From the NCBI GenBank assembly GCA_964442135.1, contig CAYTYN010000001.1, positions 1-64,000 on the forward strand: a DNA stretch of 64,000 bases, written 5' to 3'. This document shows positions 1 to 7,317 of the stretch, piece after piece. Under the pieces are notes generated by a model. That model saw only the letters and a list, made by a program, of their open reading frames with translations. It was not told where the DNA came from and searched no databases. A program made the position numbers and the translations under genes. The stretch's first letter is position 1, and each line of letters begins with the position of its first letter. The stretch is from Avanaerovorax sp964442135. Its GTDB lineage: Bacteria > Bacillota > Clostridia > Peptostreptococcales > Anaerovoracaceae.

Positions 1-90
1 AAATCTAAAATCTATAAAATTATATTGAACGAAAACAAGAGAAAAGTAGAGTTTTGCGCACGGCTACAAAATGATATTAAGGAGGTGTGA
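1..90 (+). CDS. 3' end of an unidentified gene, cut by the window edge
   Basis: Frame 1 is open from the first base and ends in TGA at 88-90, giving 29 residues that end in CARLQNDIKEV. The bases are very AT-rich, like the DUF488 remnant that follows and unlike the rest of the window. The ribosome binding site of the next gene (81-87) lies inside the last codons, which is typical of two cotranscribed genes. I do not recognise the protein from this tail. It is probably part of an integrated foreign segment next to ssrA. Confidence 0.4.
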   Translation, partial: KSKIYKIILNENKRKVEFCARLQNDIKEV

Positions 91-92
91 AA

Positions 93-281
93 ATGGGATT
101 GTTATATACTATTGGTCATTCCCGACATGAGTTTGAATATTTTGTAAATTTGTTAAAAAAATTTGAGATAAATTACTTACTTGATGTAAGAAGTATCCCA
201 TATTCAAAATATGCAAAGACATTCAACAAGGAACAACTTAAGAGTTCGTTATTTACAAAAAGAATAGAGTACAGACTGTAG
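93..281 (+). pseudogene. DUF488 family protein, truncated after about 62 residues
   Basis: The start MGLLYTIGHS and the later segment LLDVRSIPYS followed by FNKEQLKSSL match the N-terminal third of DUF488 proteins, a family of unproven function usually well over 100 residues long. The ATG at 93 is preferred over the GTG at 87 because the ribosome binding site GGAGGTG occupies 81-87. The frame stops at TAG 279-281, just after IEYR where family members continue. The stop lies inside the left arm of the long inverted repeat 272-330, so the gene appears to have been cut by a rearrangement. It is AT-rich compared with the chromosomal genes to its right. Confidence 0.6.
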
Positions 282-330
282 ACAAAAGTCCGGCCTCTCT
301 CCTTGAAGCCGGACTTTTGTCTACGGTCTG
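272..330. repeat. Long inverted repeat at the end of the DUF488 remnant
   Basis: Arms 278-294 and 308-324 are perfectly complementary over 17 bp with a 13-nt loop, and pairing extends through a T.G pair to 272-276/326-330, giving 23-nt arms. A second small hairpin follows at 332-349 (7-bp stem, loop ATCA). Neither has a U-tract on either strand, so these are not ordinary intrinsic terminators. The repeat begins exactly where the DUF488 homology ends, suggesting an element end or a recombination junction. Confidence 0.6.
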
Positions 331-410
331 GGGACGCCATCAGGCGTCCTTAAACCTGTACACAAACGCAAACTCATTCTTGTAAAAGAATAGTTCGACG
401 CTTCTTACTC

Positions 411-772
411 TGGTGGAGATGAGGAGAATCGAACTCCTGTCCGAAAGCATTTCCACCGGATTTTCTCCGAGCGCAGCTGATGATTTAGGCTTCGCAGAAG
501 ATCGGCGCCCATCAGCAGGCTCGTGATTCCGCTATCCCGTAGTTCCTCTGAGATACCGGGAGCTCTCCCAGAGTTTTCCTGTATAGTCGTTGCCAGACCT
601 CCGGCCTACAGGTAAACCGGAGCTGACACGCGGGCTGCGTTAATTAAGCAGCAAATGCGAGTTTAGTATTATTTTTAGCGTTTATATTTAAACGTGCCAT
701 TTTTAACGTAGACCTGGCAGCTACGGCTCGCTTATCCGGCTTCTACACCCCCGTCGAAACCTTTACATCCCC
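411..772 (-). ncRNA. ssrA: Transfer-messenger RNA (tmRNA)
   Basis: tmRNA rescues stalled ribosomes with SmpB and tags the nascent chain for proteolysis. The 5' end (772 downwards) begins GGGGATGTAAAGGTTTCGAC and pairs with the 3' end ATCTCCACCA at 411-420, forming the tRNA-like acceptor stem; a T-arm with TTCGATTC lies just before it. The tag reading frame occupies 644-697 and encodes ARLNINAKNNTKLAFAA followed by TAA, ending in the typical hydrophobic degron. It lies downstream of smpB on the same strand but has its own promoter. No convincing U-tract terminator is visible after the 3' end, where AT-rich DNA begins. Confidence 0.96.
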
Positions 773-851
773 ATATATGTCGAAACTATTAAAGGCCGGC
801 CTCGTTGCGGTTCTTACGAACCACGTTTACGTTCGCCTGTCTTACGCCTTG

Positions 852-879
852 ATTATATACCATAACGGAGATTTGTCAA
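852..879 (-). promoter_or_regulatory. Sigma-70 type promoter of ssrA
   Basis: On the minus strand TTGACA (879-874) and TATAAT (857-852) are both perfect matches, separated by 16 bp. The -35 box begins just after the smpB stop codon. Transcription would start near 845, leaving a leader of about 70 nt before the mature 5' end of tmRNA at 772, which would need 5' processing as known for tmRNA. Confidence 0.85.
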
Positions 880-885
880 ATCCTA

Positions 886-1353
886 TCAATAACGCTGCTT
901 CATGGCTCTGTCTATTCTTCGTGCCGCGTCCTTTTTCGCCATGGTCTCCCGCTTGTCGTAGTTCTTCTTGCCTCGGGCGAGGGCAAGCTCTACCTTTGCC
1001 CTGCCGTCTTCATTGATATACATCGTCAGCGGCACCAAGGTGAGGCCGTCGCGGGTTATAGCGCCCAAAAGCTTCATGATCTCCCGCTTGTGGAGCAAAA
1101 GCTTCCTCGGGCGAACGGGGTCTACGTTGAACCGATTTCCCTGCTCGTAAGGGCTGATGTTCATTCCGTAAAGGAACAACTCCCCTCGATTGTCTATCTT
1201 AGCGTAGCTTTCCTTTATACTGACCTTGCCGGCCCTTACTGACTTTATCTCGGTGCCTGTAAGGACTATCCCTGCCTCATAGGTCTCTTCTATGAAATAG
1301 TCGTGGCGTGCCTTCTTGTTATTGGCCACCGGCTTCTTTTCTCTCTTTGCCAT
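886..1353 (-). CDS. smpB: SsrA-binding protein SmpB
   Basis: This 155-residue protein binds the tRNA-like part of tmRNA and delivers it to stalled ribosomes. The family landmarks are all present: KKARHDYFIEETYEAGI, LTGTEIKSVRAGKVSIKESY, the HKREI segment and the basic C-terminal tail that occupies the empty mRNA channel, ending KKDAARRIDRAMKQRY. Length is normal. The ATG at 1353 has the ribosome binding site AGAGGGA. It lies 15 bp downstream of lepB and directly upstream of ssrA, the usual partner arrangement. Confidence 0.97.
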   Translation of the reverse strand: MAKREKKPVANNKKARHDYFIEETYEAGIVLTGTEIKSVRAGKVSIKESYAKIDNRGELFLYGMNISPYEQGNRFNVDPVRPRKLLLHKREIMKLLGAITRDGLTLVPLTMYINEDGRAKVELALARGKKNYDKRETMAKKDAARRIDRAMKQRY

Positions 1354-1368
1354 AATATCATCCCTCTG

Positions 1369-1986
1369 CTACTCGTCGTCATAAGGGTTGTATATGAAAC
1401 CGAAATCGCTGATAGGAAGGATTCTGAAAACCACTTTTCCCAATATATCATCCATTGGTATGCACCCTACGCTTGAAGAACGGCTGTCCTTGCTGTTCAG
1501 CCTGTTATCACCCAGGCAGAATACGGAATCATCGGGTACGATAAGACCCTCTATGGCGCCGTCAGTGACGCCGTCTTTGGTATAGCTGTCGTCCTGCTCC
1601 ACTCCGTTAACGTAAACCTTTCCGTTCTCTATGGTTATCTCGTCTCCCGGCAGACCGATTATCCTCTTTATGATAAGCTTTTCCTCGCCGTCTTCATCTT
1701 CAAGAGACGAGCGAACCACTACTATGTCGCCGTACTCAGGTTCCCCGCCCAAAAGCTTGTATGACTGCCGGCTCATAATGAGGTAGTCCCCGTCGTGAAG
1801 GTTGGGCTCCATGGAGTTCCCCTCTACGAAAGTAGGGGTTACGAAGTTTATTACCACCAAAGCGACCATAACGGCTATGACTATATCCCTGATCCACTCG
1901 AAAGCGGCTCTCTTCTTAGAATTCTTTTCCTTTCTCGCCGCCTTCTCCTCGGCTATTCTCTTAGATCTGCGCCCTAATTCGTTCAC
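1369..1986 (-). CDS. lepB: Signal peptidase I
   Basis: This membrane serine protease removes signal peptides from secreted proteins. The 205-residue protein has a basic cytoplasmic N-terminus, one membrane segment at about 32-50, and a catalytic domain outside the membrane. The nucleophile is Ser58 in GNSMEP, and Lys107 in KLIIKRIIGLPGD is the general base; GDNRLNSKDSR is the conserved box E. The start is GTG at 1986 with GGGGAGAGG upstream. It lies between the pseudouridine synthase gene and smpB on the same strand, probably in one transcript. Confidence 0.95.
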   Translation of the reverse strand: MNELGRRSKRIAEEKAARKEKNSKKRAAFEWIRDIVIAVMVALVVINFVTPTFVEGNSMEPNLHDGDYLIMSRQSYKLLGGEPEYGDIVVVRSSLEDEDGEEKLIIKRIIGLPGDEITIENGKVYVNGVEQDDSYTKDGVTDGAIEGLIVPDDSVFCLGDNRLNSKDSRSSSVGCIPMDDILGKVVFRILPISDFGFIYNPYDDE

Positions 1987-2064
1987 TTAGCCTCTCCCCT
2001 TTTTCCGTCTGTCTAAATCTGTCTGCTCGTATGGATTCCCGACGAGGCCTGCCCTGCTCAGGGG

Positions 2065-3057
2065 TCAGGACCTGTACGGCTGACAGCTCACTTCCTTCCC
2101 GAATATGCTCTCAACTATCCGCCGGAAGTCATCAGGAAGGTCGGCAGTTATCTCTACGCCTTCCAGATATGCGAGGACGCCCTCGGTCCTTCCGAAGCTG
2201 ATTCTGCAAGCGTGAAGCAGCTGAGAGCTCAGTCCGAACCGGATCCTTACATCTCGGTTTATCCTGCCGTCGCCGTACTTAGGATCTCCGATGAGGGGAA
2301 AACCGGCCTTTGCCAGCTGTGCTCTGATCTGATGAGTCCTCCCCGTCAGTATCTCCACCTCCACCAGAGAAAATCCGTCACCTGCGGCTAGGGGTCTTGC
2401 CACGGTTTCCATGGACTTTCCCCTTTCCTCCCCTGTCAGCAGAACCATGTTTTTCTCCCGATCCTTTACCATTCGGTCATTCAGAGCTAAAGGCCTTTTC
2501 ATCTCTCCCGCCGTAACGGTAAGGTAGTACTTGCTTATAGCTGTTCGCTCCCTGACGGTACGGTTCAGCTCCCGAAGCGCCGGCCCGTTCTTTCCGAACA
2601 GCACCAGTCCTGTGGTATTTCTGTCCAGCCTGTTCACCGGAGCGGGGGTGAAGGTTCGCTCTGTCCGAGGATCGTAGCCTTTCGTATCTATAAGGTAGTC
2701 TATGACCTGATTGGCCAGATGGTTTTTCTTCTCCGTACTGTCCCCGTGAGTCAGGAGACCGCGGGGCTTTTCCACCGCTATAATATTTTCGTCTTCGTAA
2801 GCTATCTTAAACTGCCTTTTCGCCTTTCCGCCCCTCTTCTTCCTGATAAAGGCTTCAAGATTCTCATCGCTTATGTAAAGGGTCACTTGGTCCCCTTCCT
2901 CCAGGATGGCGTCCCCCTGCTTTCTCTTGCCGTTTACTTTTACATCCTTCCTTATAGCTCTGTATATATATGACAAAGGCGCGTCGGCCAGATATTTTTT
3001 CAGGAATCGGTCCAGTCTTTGGCCCGCTTCGTTTCTTCCAATCTCGATATTTACCAT
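2065..3057 (-). CDS. RluA-family ribosomal RNA pseudouridine synthase (RluC/RluD-like)
   Basis: This 330-residue enzyme would isomerise uridines in 23S rRNA. It has an N-terminal S4 RNA-binding domain (about 10-65), then the synthase domain with catalytic Asp145 in VNRLDRNTTG and the later motif TGRTHQIRAQL. Which RluA subgroup and which uridines are targeted cannot be told from sequence. ATG 3057 begins the S4 domain directly and has no ribosome binding site; the promoter at 3065-3093 would start the transcript only one or two bases before it, so the mRNA is probably leaderless. Confidence 0.93.
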   Translation of the reverse strand: MVNIEIGRNEAGQRLDRFLKKYLADAPLSYIYRAIRKDVKVNGKRKQGDAILEEGDQVTLYISDENLEAFIRKKRGGKAKRQFKIAYEDENIIAVEKPRGLLTHGDSTEKKNHLANQVIDYLIDTKGYDPRTERTFTPAPVNRLDRNTTGLVLFGKNGPALRELNRTVRERTAISKYYLTVTAGEMKRPLALNDRMVKDREKNMVLLTGEERGKSMETVARPLAAGDGFSLVEVEILTGRTHQIRAQLAKAGFPLIGDPKYGDGRINRDVRIRFGLSSQLLHACRISFGRTEGVLAYLEGVEITADLPDDFRRIVESIFGKEVSCQPYRS

Positions 3058-3064
3058 GGGAATT

Positions 3065-3093
3065 ATTATACATCAGCGACTATGATAAATCAA
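3065..3093 (-). promoter_or_regulatory. Promoter of the pseudouridine synthase-lepB-smpB unit
   Basis: Minus-strand TTGATT (3093-3088) and TATAAT (3070-3065) are separated by 17 bp. The expected start point, about 7 nt below the -10 box, is 3058-3059, immediately before the ATG at 3057. Confidence 0.75.
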
Positions 3094-3177
3094 AAATTAT
3101 TTGTTTATCGTGACGATATATGTTAAATTATATGTGTATAGGCAAAAATACCTAAGGGGAAAAGGAGAGTGGTATTT

Positions 3178-3687
3178 TTGAAGTTCCTGAAGGATTTTTT
3201 TTACGATAAAAACGATATCCTCGTCGCTCTTTTAATACTGGTCTTGGCGGGAGGCATTATCTTCTGGAGAGTAGAGGTGATAATGGCATATCCTTCCACT
3301 ATCGTGGCGGAAAGCAACGCTTCCGACACCGCTGAGTACACTGCCGCCAACGCCGGCGAGGATTCAGAAGCATCTGACCGAGAAGATGATGAATCGGACG
3401 CCTCCGAATCCTCCGATCAGGAAGACGGCGAAGAAGATACTTCCCAGTCCTCCTCGAGTATAATGGAAGACGGAGTGCTGACACAGGATGTTACGGTAAC
3501 CGTTCCGAGCGGCAGCGCTACCAACGCCGTCAACGCCCTTGTATCAGCGGGACTTTTCGATTCCTATGACGATTTTGTCACGGTATGCGAATCATCCGGG
3601 TACTCTTCGGAAAACATAATGGCCGCGACCTACCTCTTCAGAGCCGGCATGACCAAGGCCGACATAGCGGGAAGAGTTACGTCTTAG
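3178..3687 (+). CDS. Membrane-anchored protein with acidic linker and MltG/YceG-like C-terminal module
   Basis: The protein (about 169 residues) has a short cytoplasmic N-terminus, one membrane helix (roughly 12-32), a long Asp/Glu/Ser-rich linker (about 45-100) and a compact C-terminal domain. That domain (VTVTVPSGSATNAVNALVSAGL followed by an FVTVCESSGYS segment) resembles the small non-catalytic module at the N-terminus of MltG/YceG endolytic transglycosylases; no catalytic domain follows. I infer an extracytoplasmic envelope role but function is unknown. TTG at 3178 is preferred over GTG at 3169 because the AAAGGAGA ribosome binding site (3161-3168) would abut the GTG. The aldolase gene starts 30 bp downstream and is probably cotranscribed. 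Confidence 0.65.
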   Translation: MKFLKDFFYDKNDILVALLILVLAGGIIFWRVEVIMAYPSTIVAESNASDTAEYTAANAGEDSEASDREDDESDASESSDQEDGEEDTSQSSSSIMEDGVLTQDVTVTVPSGSATNAVNALVSAGLFDSYDDFVTVCESSGYSSENIMAATYLFRAGMTKADIAGRVTS

Positions 3688-3717
3688 AGACACCGATTTA
3701 ATCACAGGAGGTTTATA

Positions 3718-4647
3718 ATGGCATTAGTATCCACCAAGGAAATGTTCGCGAAAGCTCTTAACGATGATTACGCCATCGGAGCATTCAACGTTAATAACAT
3801 GGAAATAATCCAGGGTATCGTCGATGCGGCTCAGGCCGAGAGCGCTCCCCTCATACTCCAGGTATCCGCGGGAGCCCGGAAGTATGCTAAGCCTGCATAT
3901 CTTATCAGACTGGTAGAAGCCGCCATAGCCGACACAGGAGTGGACGTGGCTCTTCACTTGGATCACGGCGAGGATTTCGATATCTGCAAGAAGTGCGTAG
4001 ACGACGGATTCACATCCGTTATGATCGACGGCTCTAAGCATCCCTTTGAAGAGAATGTCGCCCTCACTAAGGAAGTGGTTGAATACGCCCATGCCCACGG
4101 AGTGGTAGTTGAGGCCGAGCTGGGAAAGCTGGCCGGAGTAGAGGATAACATCAAGGTAGACGCCAGATCCGCCACCTTTACCGATCCTGATGAAGCGGCT
4201 GAATTCGTGGAGAGGACGGGAGTGGATTCTCTGGCCATTGCCATAGGCACCAGCCACGGGGCATATAAGTTCAAGGGAGATCCTTATCTGGATTTCGAGA
4301 GACTGAAGAAGATCCACGCTCTCATCCCTGATACTCCTTTAGTTCTTCACGGCGCTTCCTCCGTCCTCAGGGAATTCGTGGACAGATGCAACGAATTCGG
4401 CGGGGAGATACCGGGCGCTCAGGGAGTTCCGGAGGAGATGATCACCGAAGCGGCTAAGTACGGCATATGCAAGGTTAACATCGACACCGATCTGAGACTG
4501 GCCATGACGGCTGAGATCAGGAGAGTTCTTTCCGAGCATCCGGAGGAATTCGATCCGAGAAAGTATCTGGGACCGGGAAGAGACGCCATAGAGCGCATGG
4601 TACGCCACAAGATTCACAACGTTCTCAACTGCTCAGGCAAAAAATAG
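3718..4647 (+). CDS. fba: Class II fructose-1,6-bisphosphate aldolase
   Basis: This zinc enzyme interconverts fructose 1,6-bisphosphate with dihydroxyacetone phosphate and glyceraldehyde 3-phosphate in glycolysis and gluconeogenesis. The 309-residue protein shows the class II landmarks: the zinc-binding region ALHLDHGED, EAELGKLAG, the GTSHGAYKF histidine site and VLHGASS near the phosphate site. ATG 3718 has an ideal AGGAGG. An intrinsic terminator follows at 4671. The upstream membrane protein gene is an unusual partner for an aldolase. Confidence 0.95.
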   Translation: MALVSTKEMFAKALNDDYAIGAFNVNNMEIIQGIVDAAQAESAPLILQVSAGARKYAKPAYLIRLVEAAIADTGVDVALHLDHGEDFDICKKCVDDGFTSVMIDGSKHPFEENVALTKEVVEYAHAHGVVVEAELGKLAGVEDNIKVDARSATFTDPDEAAEFVERTGVDSLAIAIGTSHGAYKFKGDPYLDFERLKKIHALIPDTPLVLHGASSVLREFVDRCNEFGGEIPGAQGVPEEMITEAAKYGICKVNIDTDLRLAMTAEIRRVLSEHPEEFDPRKYLGPGRDAIERMVRHKIHNVLNCSGKK

Positions 4648-4670
4648 ATCCCATAGCCGGCTATTTAAAC

Positions 4671-4702
4671 GGGGCAGCCCTATTATCGGGCCGTCCCTTT
4701 TT
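4671..4702 (+). terminator. Intrinsic terminator after fba
   Basis: Arms 4671-4680 (GGGGCAGCCC) and 4688-4697 (GGGCCGTCCC) pair over 10 positions with one G.U and one mismatch, a 7-nt loop and a run of T immediately after. Confidence 0.8.
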
Positions 4703-4706
4703 ACAT

Positions 4707-4736
4707 ATTCCAAAGCGCTAAATTCCAAAGCACTAA
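4707..4736 (+). repeat. Two abutting 15-bp direct repeats upstream of the response regulator
   Basis: ATTCCAAAGCGCTAA (4707-4721) is followed without a gap by ATTCCAAAGCACTAA (4722-4736), 14 of 15 bases identical, 27 bp before the regulator start. It could be a binding site for the regulator itself or simply a tandem duplication. Confidence 0.5.
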
Positions 4737-4762
4737 AGGCTTAAGCGGGAGAAAGGAAACCT

Positions 4763-5440
4763 ATGAATAAGATTTTGATAATAGAAGACGATACGGAAAT
4801 AAACAACATGATCGCCGAGGCCCTGACAAAAGCCGGATACTCCCTAAGCCAAGCTTTTTCAGGAACGGAAAGCCTTCTCTACCTGGACAGATATCAGTAT
4901 TCCCTGGCCGTAATGGATCTGATGCTGCCGGGTCTAGCGGGAGAAGCCCTTTTGCCGAAGCTTAAGGAAAAGCAAAACATCCCTGTCATAGTTATATCCG
5001 CCAAAGACAGCCTGGAGAGTAAGGTTGATCTTCTCTCCTCAGGGGCCGACGACTACCTGACAAAGCCTTTTGCCATACAGGAGCTGCTCGCCAGAGTCGC
5101 CGTTCAGATCAGACACAGCACCCGAAGAGGAAACGCTCCTGTTTTAAAGTATAAGGATCTGGTTCTCAATCCCTCAGACCGCACGGTTACGGCAGGAGGA
5201 AGGGATATCCGCCTTACAGGACAGGAGTTTAAGATCCTTGAGCTGCTGATGATAAATCCCTCCAAGATCTCCTCCAAGCAGGAGATATACGATTACGCGT
5301 GGGACGAGTATTATATAGGAGAAGATAAAACCGTCAACGTCCACATAAGCAATATCCGAAGGAAGCTGAAGGAGGTTTCCGACGAGGAGTACATAGAGAC
5401 CGTTTGGGGCATAGGCTTTCGCATGGCGAAAAATCTTTAA
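4763..5440 (+). CDS. OmpR-family response regulator
   Basis: A 225-residue two-component regulator. The receiver domain (1-118) has the acidic pocket E8-D9-D10, the phosphorylated Asp52 in VMDLMLPG and Lys101 in LTKPF. The C-terminal winged-helix domain (about 128-223) carries the OmpR/PhoB pattern LTGQEFKILELL and ends VNVHISNIRRKLKE...VWGIGFRM. The partner kinase is almost certainly the one at 7318, with the ABC transporter genes in between; such units usually sense and export antimicrobial peptides, but the ligand here is unknown. ATG 4763 has an AAAGGA ribosome binding site. Confidence 0.93.
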   Translation: MNKILIIEDDTEINNMIAEALTKAGYSLSQAFSGTESLLYLDRYQYSLAVMDLMLPGLAGEALLPKLKEKQNIPVIVISAKDSLESKVDLLSSGADDYLTKPFAIQELLARVAVQIRHSTRRGNAPVLKYKDLVLNPSDRTVTAGGRDIRLTGQEFKILELLMINPSKISSKQEIYDYAWDEYYIGEDKTVNVHISNIRRKLKEVSDEEYIETVWGIGFRMAKNL

Positions 5441-5520
5441 CTTTTCTTAAACATTGCTTTGCGATTACTTGAGATCTGTTCGCTACAATAGCAGTGTAAA
5501 AGAAAGGGGATGATAAATAT

Positions 5521-6435
5521 ATGGAATACATACTTCAGACGGATGCTCTGACGAAGCGGTACGGCAGGCATAAGGCAGTTGATTCTGTAAGCCTGCACGT
5601 GCGTCAAGGCAGTATATACGGCCTCATAGGCAGAAACGGCGCCGGTAAAACTACTCTGATGAAGATGATAAGCGGCCTTGCCACGCCTACCTCCGGTACG
5701 GTTTCCATTTTCGGCCGCGAGGGAAGGTCCTCTGAGCCATGCATGTCGAGAATCGGCGCTCTGATCGAAAATCCGGGAGTATATCCCGCCATGAGCGCGA
5801 GGGAAAATCTGAAGCTGAAATGTCTCGCCATGGGCGTTCGCAGAAGGAACGAGATAGAGGAGCTTCTCAGCATAGCGGGCCTTTCTCATACGGGAAACAA
5901 GAAGGTAAAGAATTTCTCTATGGGTATGAAGCAAAGGCTGGGCATAGCCCTTGCCATGGTGGGAAGTCCGGACATAGTGGTTCTGGACGAGCCTATAAAC
6001 GGACTGGACCCTCAGGGCATTGCCGAGATTCGGGAAACGGTGGAAGCCCTGAATCGAGAAAGGCATATAACCTTCATCATATCCAGCCATATACTGGAGG
6101 AGCTGTCCAAAATCGCCACCGATTACGGAATAATAAACGGCGGTATGCTTCTGAAGGAGATGACCGAAGAAGAGCTGCGCTCAGAGTGCGGGGAACGTAT
6201 AGAACTGCGGGTGGATCACGCAGCCAAGGCCTGCACCATCCTGGATACCATGGGGATTACCCAATACAAAGCCGTGGATAAGGACACCATTCACATCTTT
6301 CATCATCTGGATATGAGCGGCGATATTACCATGGCTCTGTCTGAAAACAATGTGCGAACCTTGAGCATGGCCGTGAAAAACGTGGCTTTAGAGGACTACT
6401 ATCTGAATCTGACAGGAGGTGGGAAAAATGTTTAA
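5521..6435 (+). CDS. ABC transporter ATP-binding protein (antimicrobial-peptide/lantibiotic export type)
   Basis: A 304-residue ATPase of the ABC-2 exporter class. Walker A is at 37-44 (GRNGAGKT), the signature is the variant FSMGM at 132-136, Walker B ends in Asp156-Glu157, and an SSHILEE switch region follows. The C-terminal extension (about 215-300) is typical of BcrA/NatA-like ATPases. It begins 80 bp after the response regulator and its last codons overlap the start of the permease. I infer that the pair exports, or gives immunity to, a peptide antibiotic. Confidence 0.92.
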   Translation: MEYILQTDALTKRYGRHKAVDSVSLHVRQGSIYGLIGRNGAGKTTLMKMISGLATPTSGTVSIFGREGRSSEPCMSRIGALIENPGVYPAMSARENLKLKCLAMGVRRRNEIEELLSIAGLSHTGNKKVKNFSMGMKQRLGIALAMVGSPDIVVLDEPINGLDPQGIAEIRETVEALNRERHITFIISSHILEELSKIATDYGIINGGMLLKEMTEEELRSECGERIELRVDHAAKACTILDTMGITQYKAVDKDTIHIFHHLDMSGDITMALSENNVRTLSMAVKNVALEDYYLNLTGGGKNV

Positions 6436-7306
6436 TCTGATAAGGATGCACTTCTACCGGCTCTTTCATTCCAAGATCACCTATATCACAGTCCTCTTCA
6501 TAATAGCTATGGGCATTTTCTCCATATACATGACCGACAGCGACATTCAGCTTATGAGGGAGGGGATTTCCGCGGCGACCGACGGTACCGATGTGGTCGG
6601 CATAACCATATCGGAGGAAGAAGCGGAGGCCATATCCTTTGGCATCTCCGCCATTCCCGATGAAGACTGGGCATCGGGAAGCATCGAGATAGGAAGCCTT
6701 CTCAGTGTGGAGGTGAAGAGCGGACTGGTTCTCATCCTGATCGCCATATTCACTTCTACCTTTGCCGGCGCAGAGGAGAGACACGGATACATAAAGAACA
6801 TAGCCGGCCTTTTTCCTCGCCGAGAAAAGCTGATCTTCGCCAAGGCCGTGGTCATTGCCGTCCAGATCCTCATAATGATGCTCCTCTTCACGGCAACGAT
6901 CGTTGTAACCGGCTTGTTTTTCTGGGGAAACGACTTGTTCCTGGACTCTGCTGCCGCCCTTGTAAGGCTTGTAGCTGTCCAGTACCTGCTTCACCTTGGC
7001 TTTGCCATGGTAATAATGTTCCTGTGTCAGCTTACTAAGAGCAGAGCCCTCAGCATGACGGCGGGGATTTTAATCAGTACCGGCTTCCTCATTCCCGTGT
7101 GTAGTCTGGTAAACAAAATCGTATCGGAGCTCGCTTCGGGTTCAGACTTCGATCTCAACCTTTACACCATATATGGAAACCTGGCCTTGACAGAGGCGGG
7201 TTCCACTCATGACATATTGCTGAGGGCGTCCATCGTAGGAGCTGGTTTCACTATAGGGGCGGTGCTGCTCTCCGCAATCGCAATGAAGAAAACGGATATC
7301 CGTTAG
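6428..7306 (+). CDS. ABC-2 type transporter permease
   Basis: A 292-residue integral membrane protein with about six hydrophobic segments: one near residue 20, a large acidic loop (about 35-95), then segments near 105, 145, 180, 220 and 265. This is the usual ABC-2 permease layout for the ATPase encoded just upstream. ATG 6428 is chosen over GTG 6419 because the ribosome binding site AGGAGG lies at 6414-6419; the start overlaps the last 8 bp of the ATPase gene, indicating coupled translation. Confidence 0.88.
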   Translation: MFNLIRMHFYRLFHSKITYITVLFIIAMGIFSIYMTDSDIQLMREGISAATDGTDVVGITISEEEAEAISFGISAIPDEDWASGSIEIGSLLSVEVKSGLVLILIAIFTSTFAGAEERHGYIKNIAGLFPRREKLIFAKAVVIAVQILIMMLLFTATIVVTGLFFWGNDLFLDSAAALVRLVAVQYLLHLGFAMVIMFLCQLTKSRALSMTAGILISTGFLIPVCSLVNKIVSELASGSDFDLNLYTIYGNLALTEAGSTHDILLRASIVGAGFTIGAVLLSAIAMKKTDIR

Positions 7307-7317
7307 GAGATGAAGGG

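Noticed and set aside
773..1016. A short plus-strand protein near 777-1016
   Set aside because: It runs across the ssrA promoter and antisense to smpB and has no ribosome binding site.
5441..5520. A separate promoter for the ABC transporter genes
   Set aside because: TACAAT is present near 5484 but the only -35-like sequence (TTGCGA) is 19 bp away; too weak to claim.
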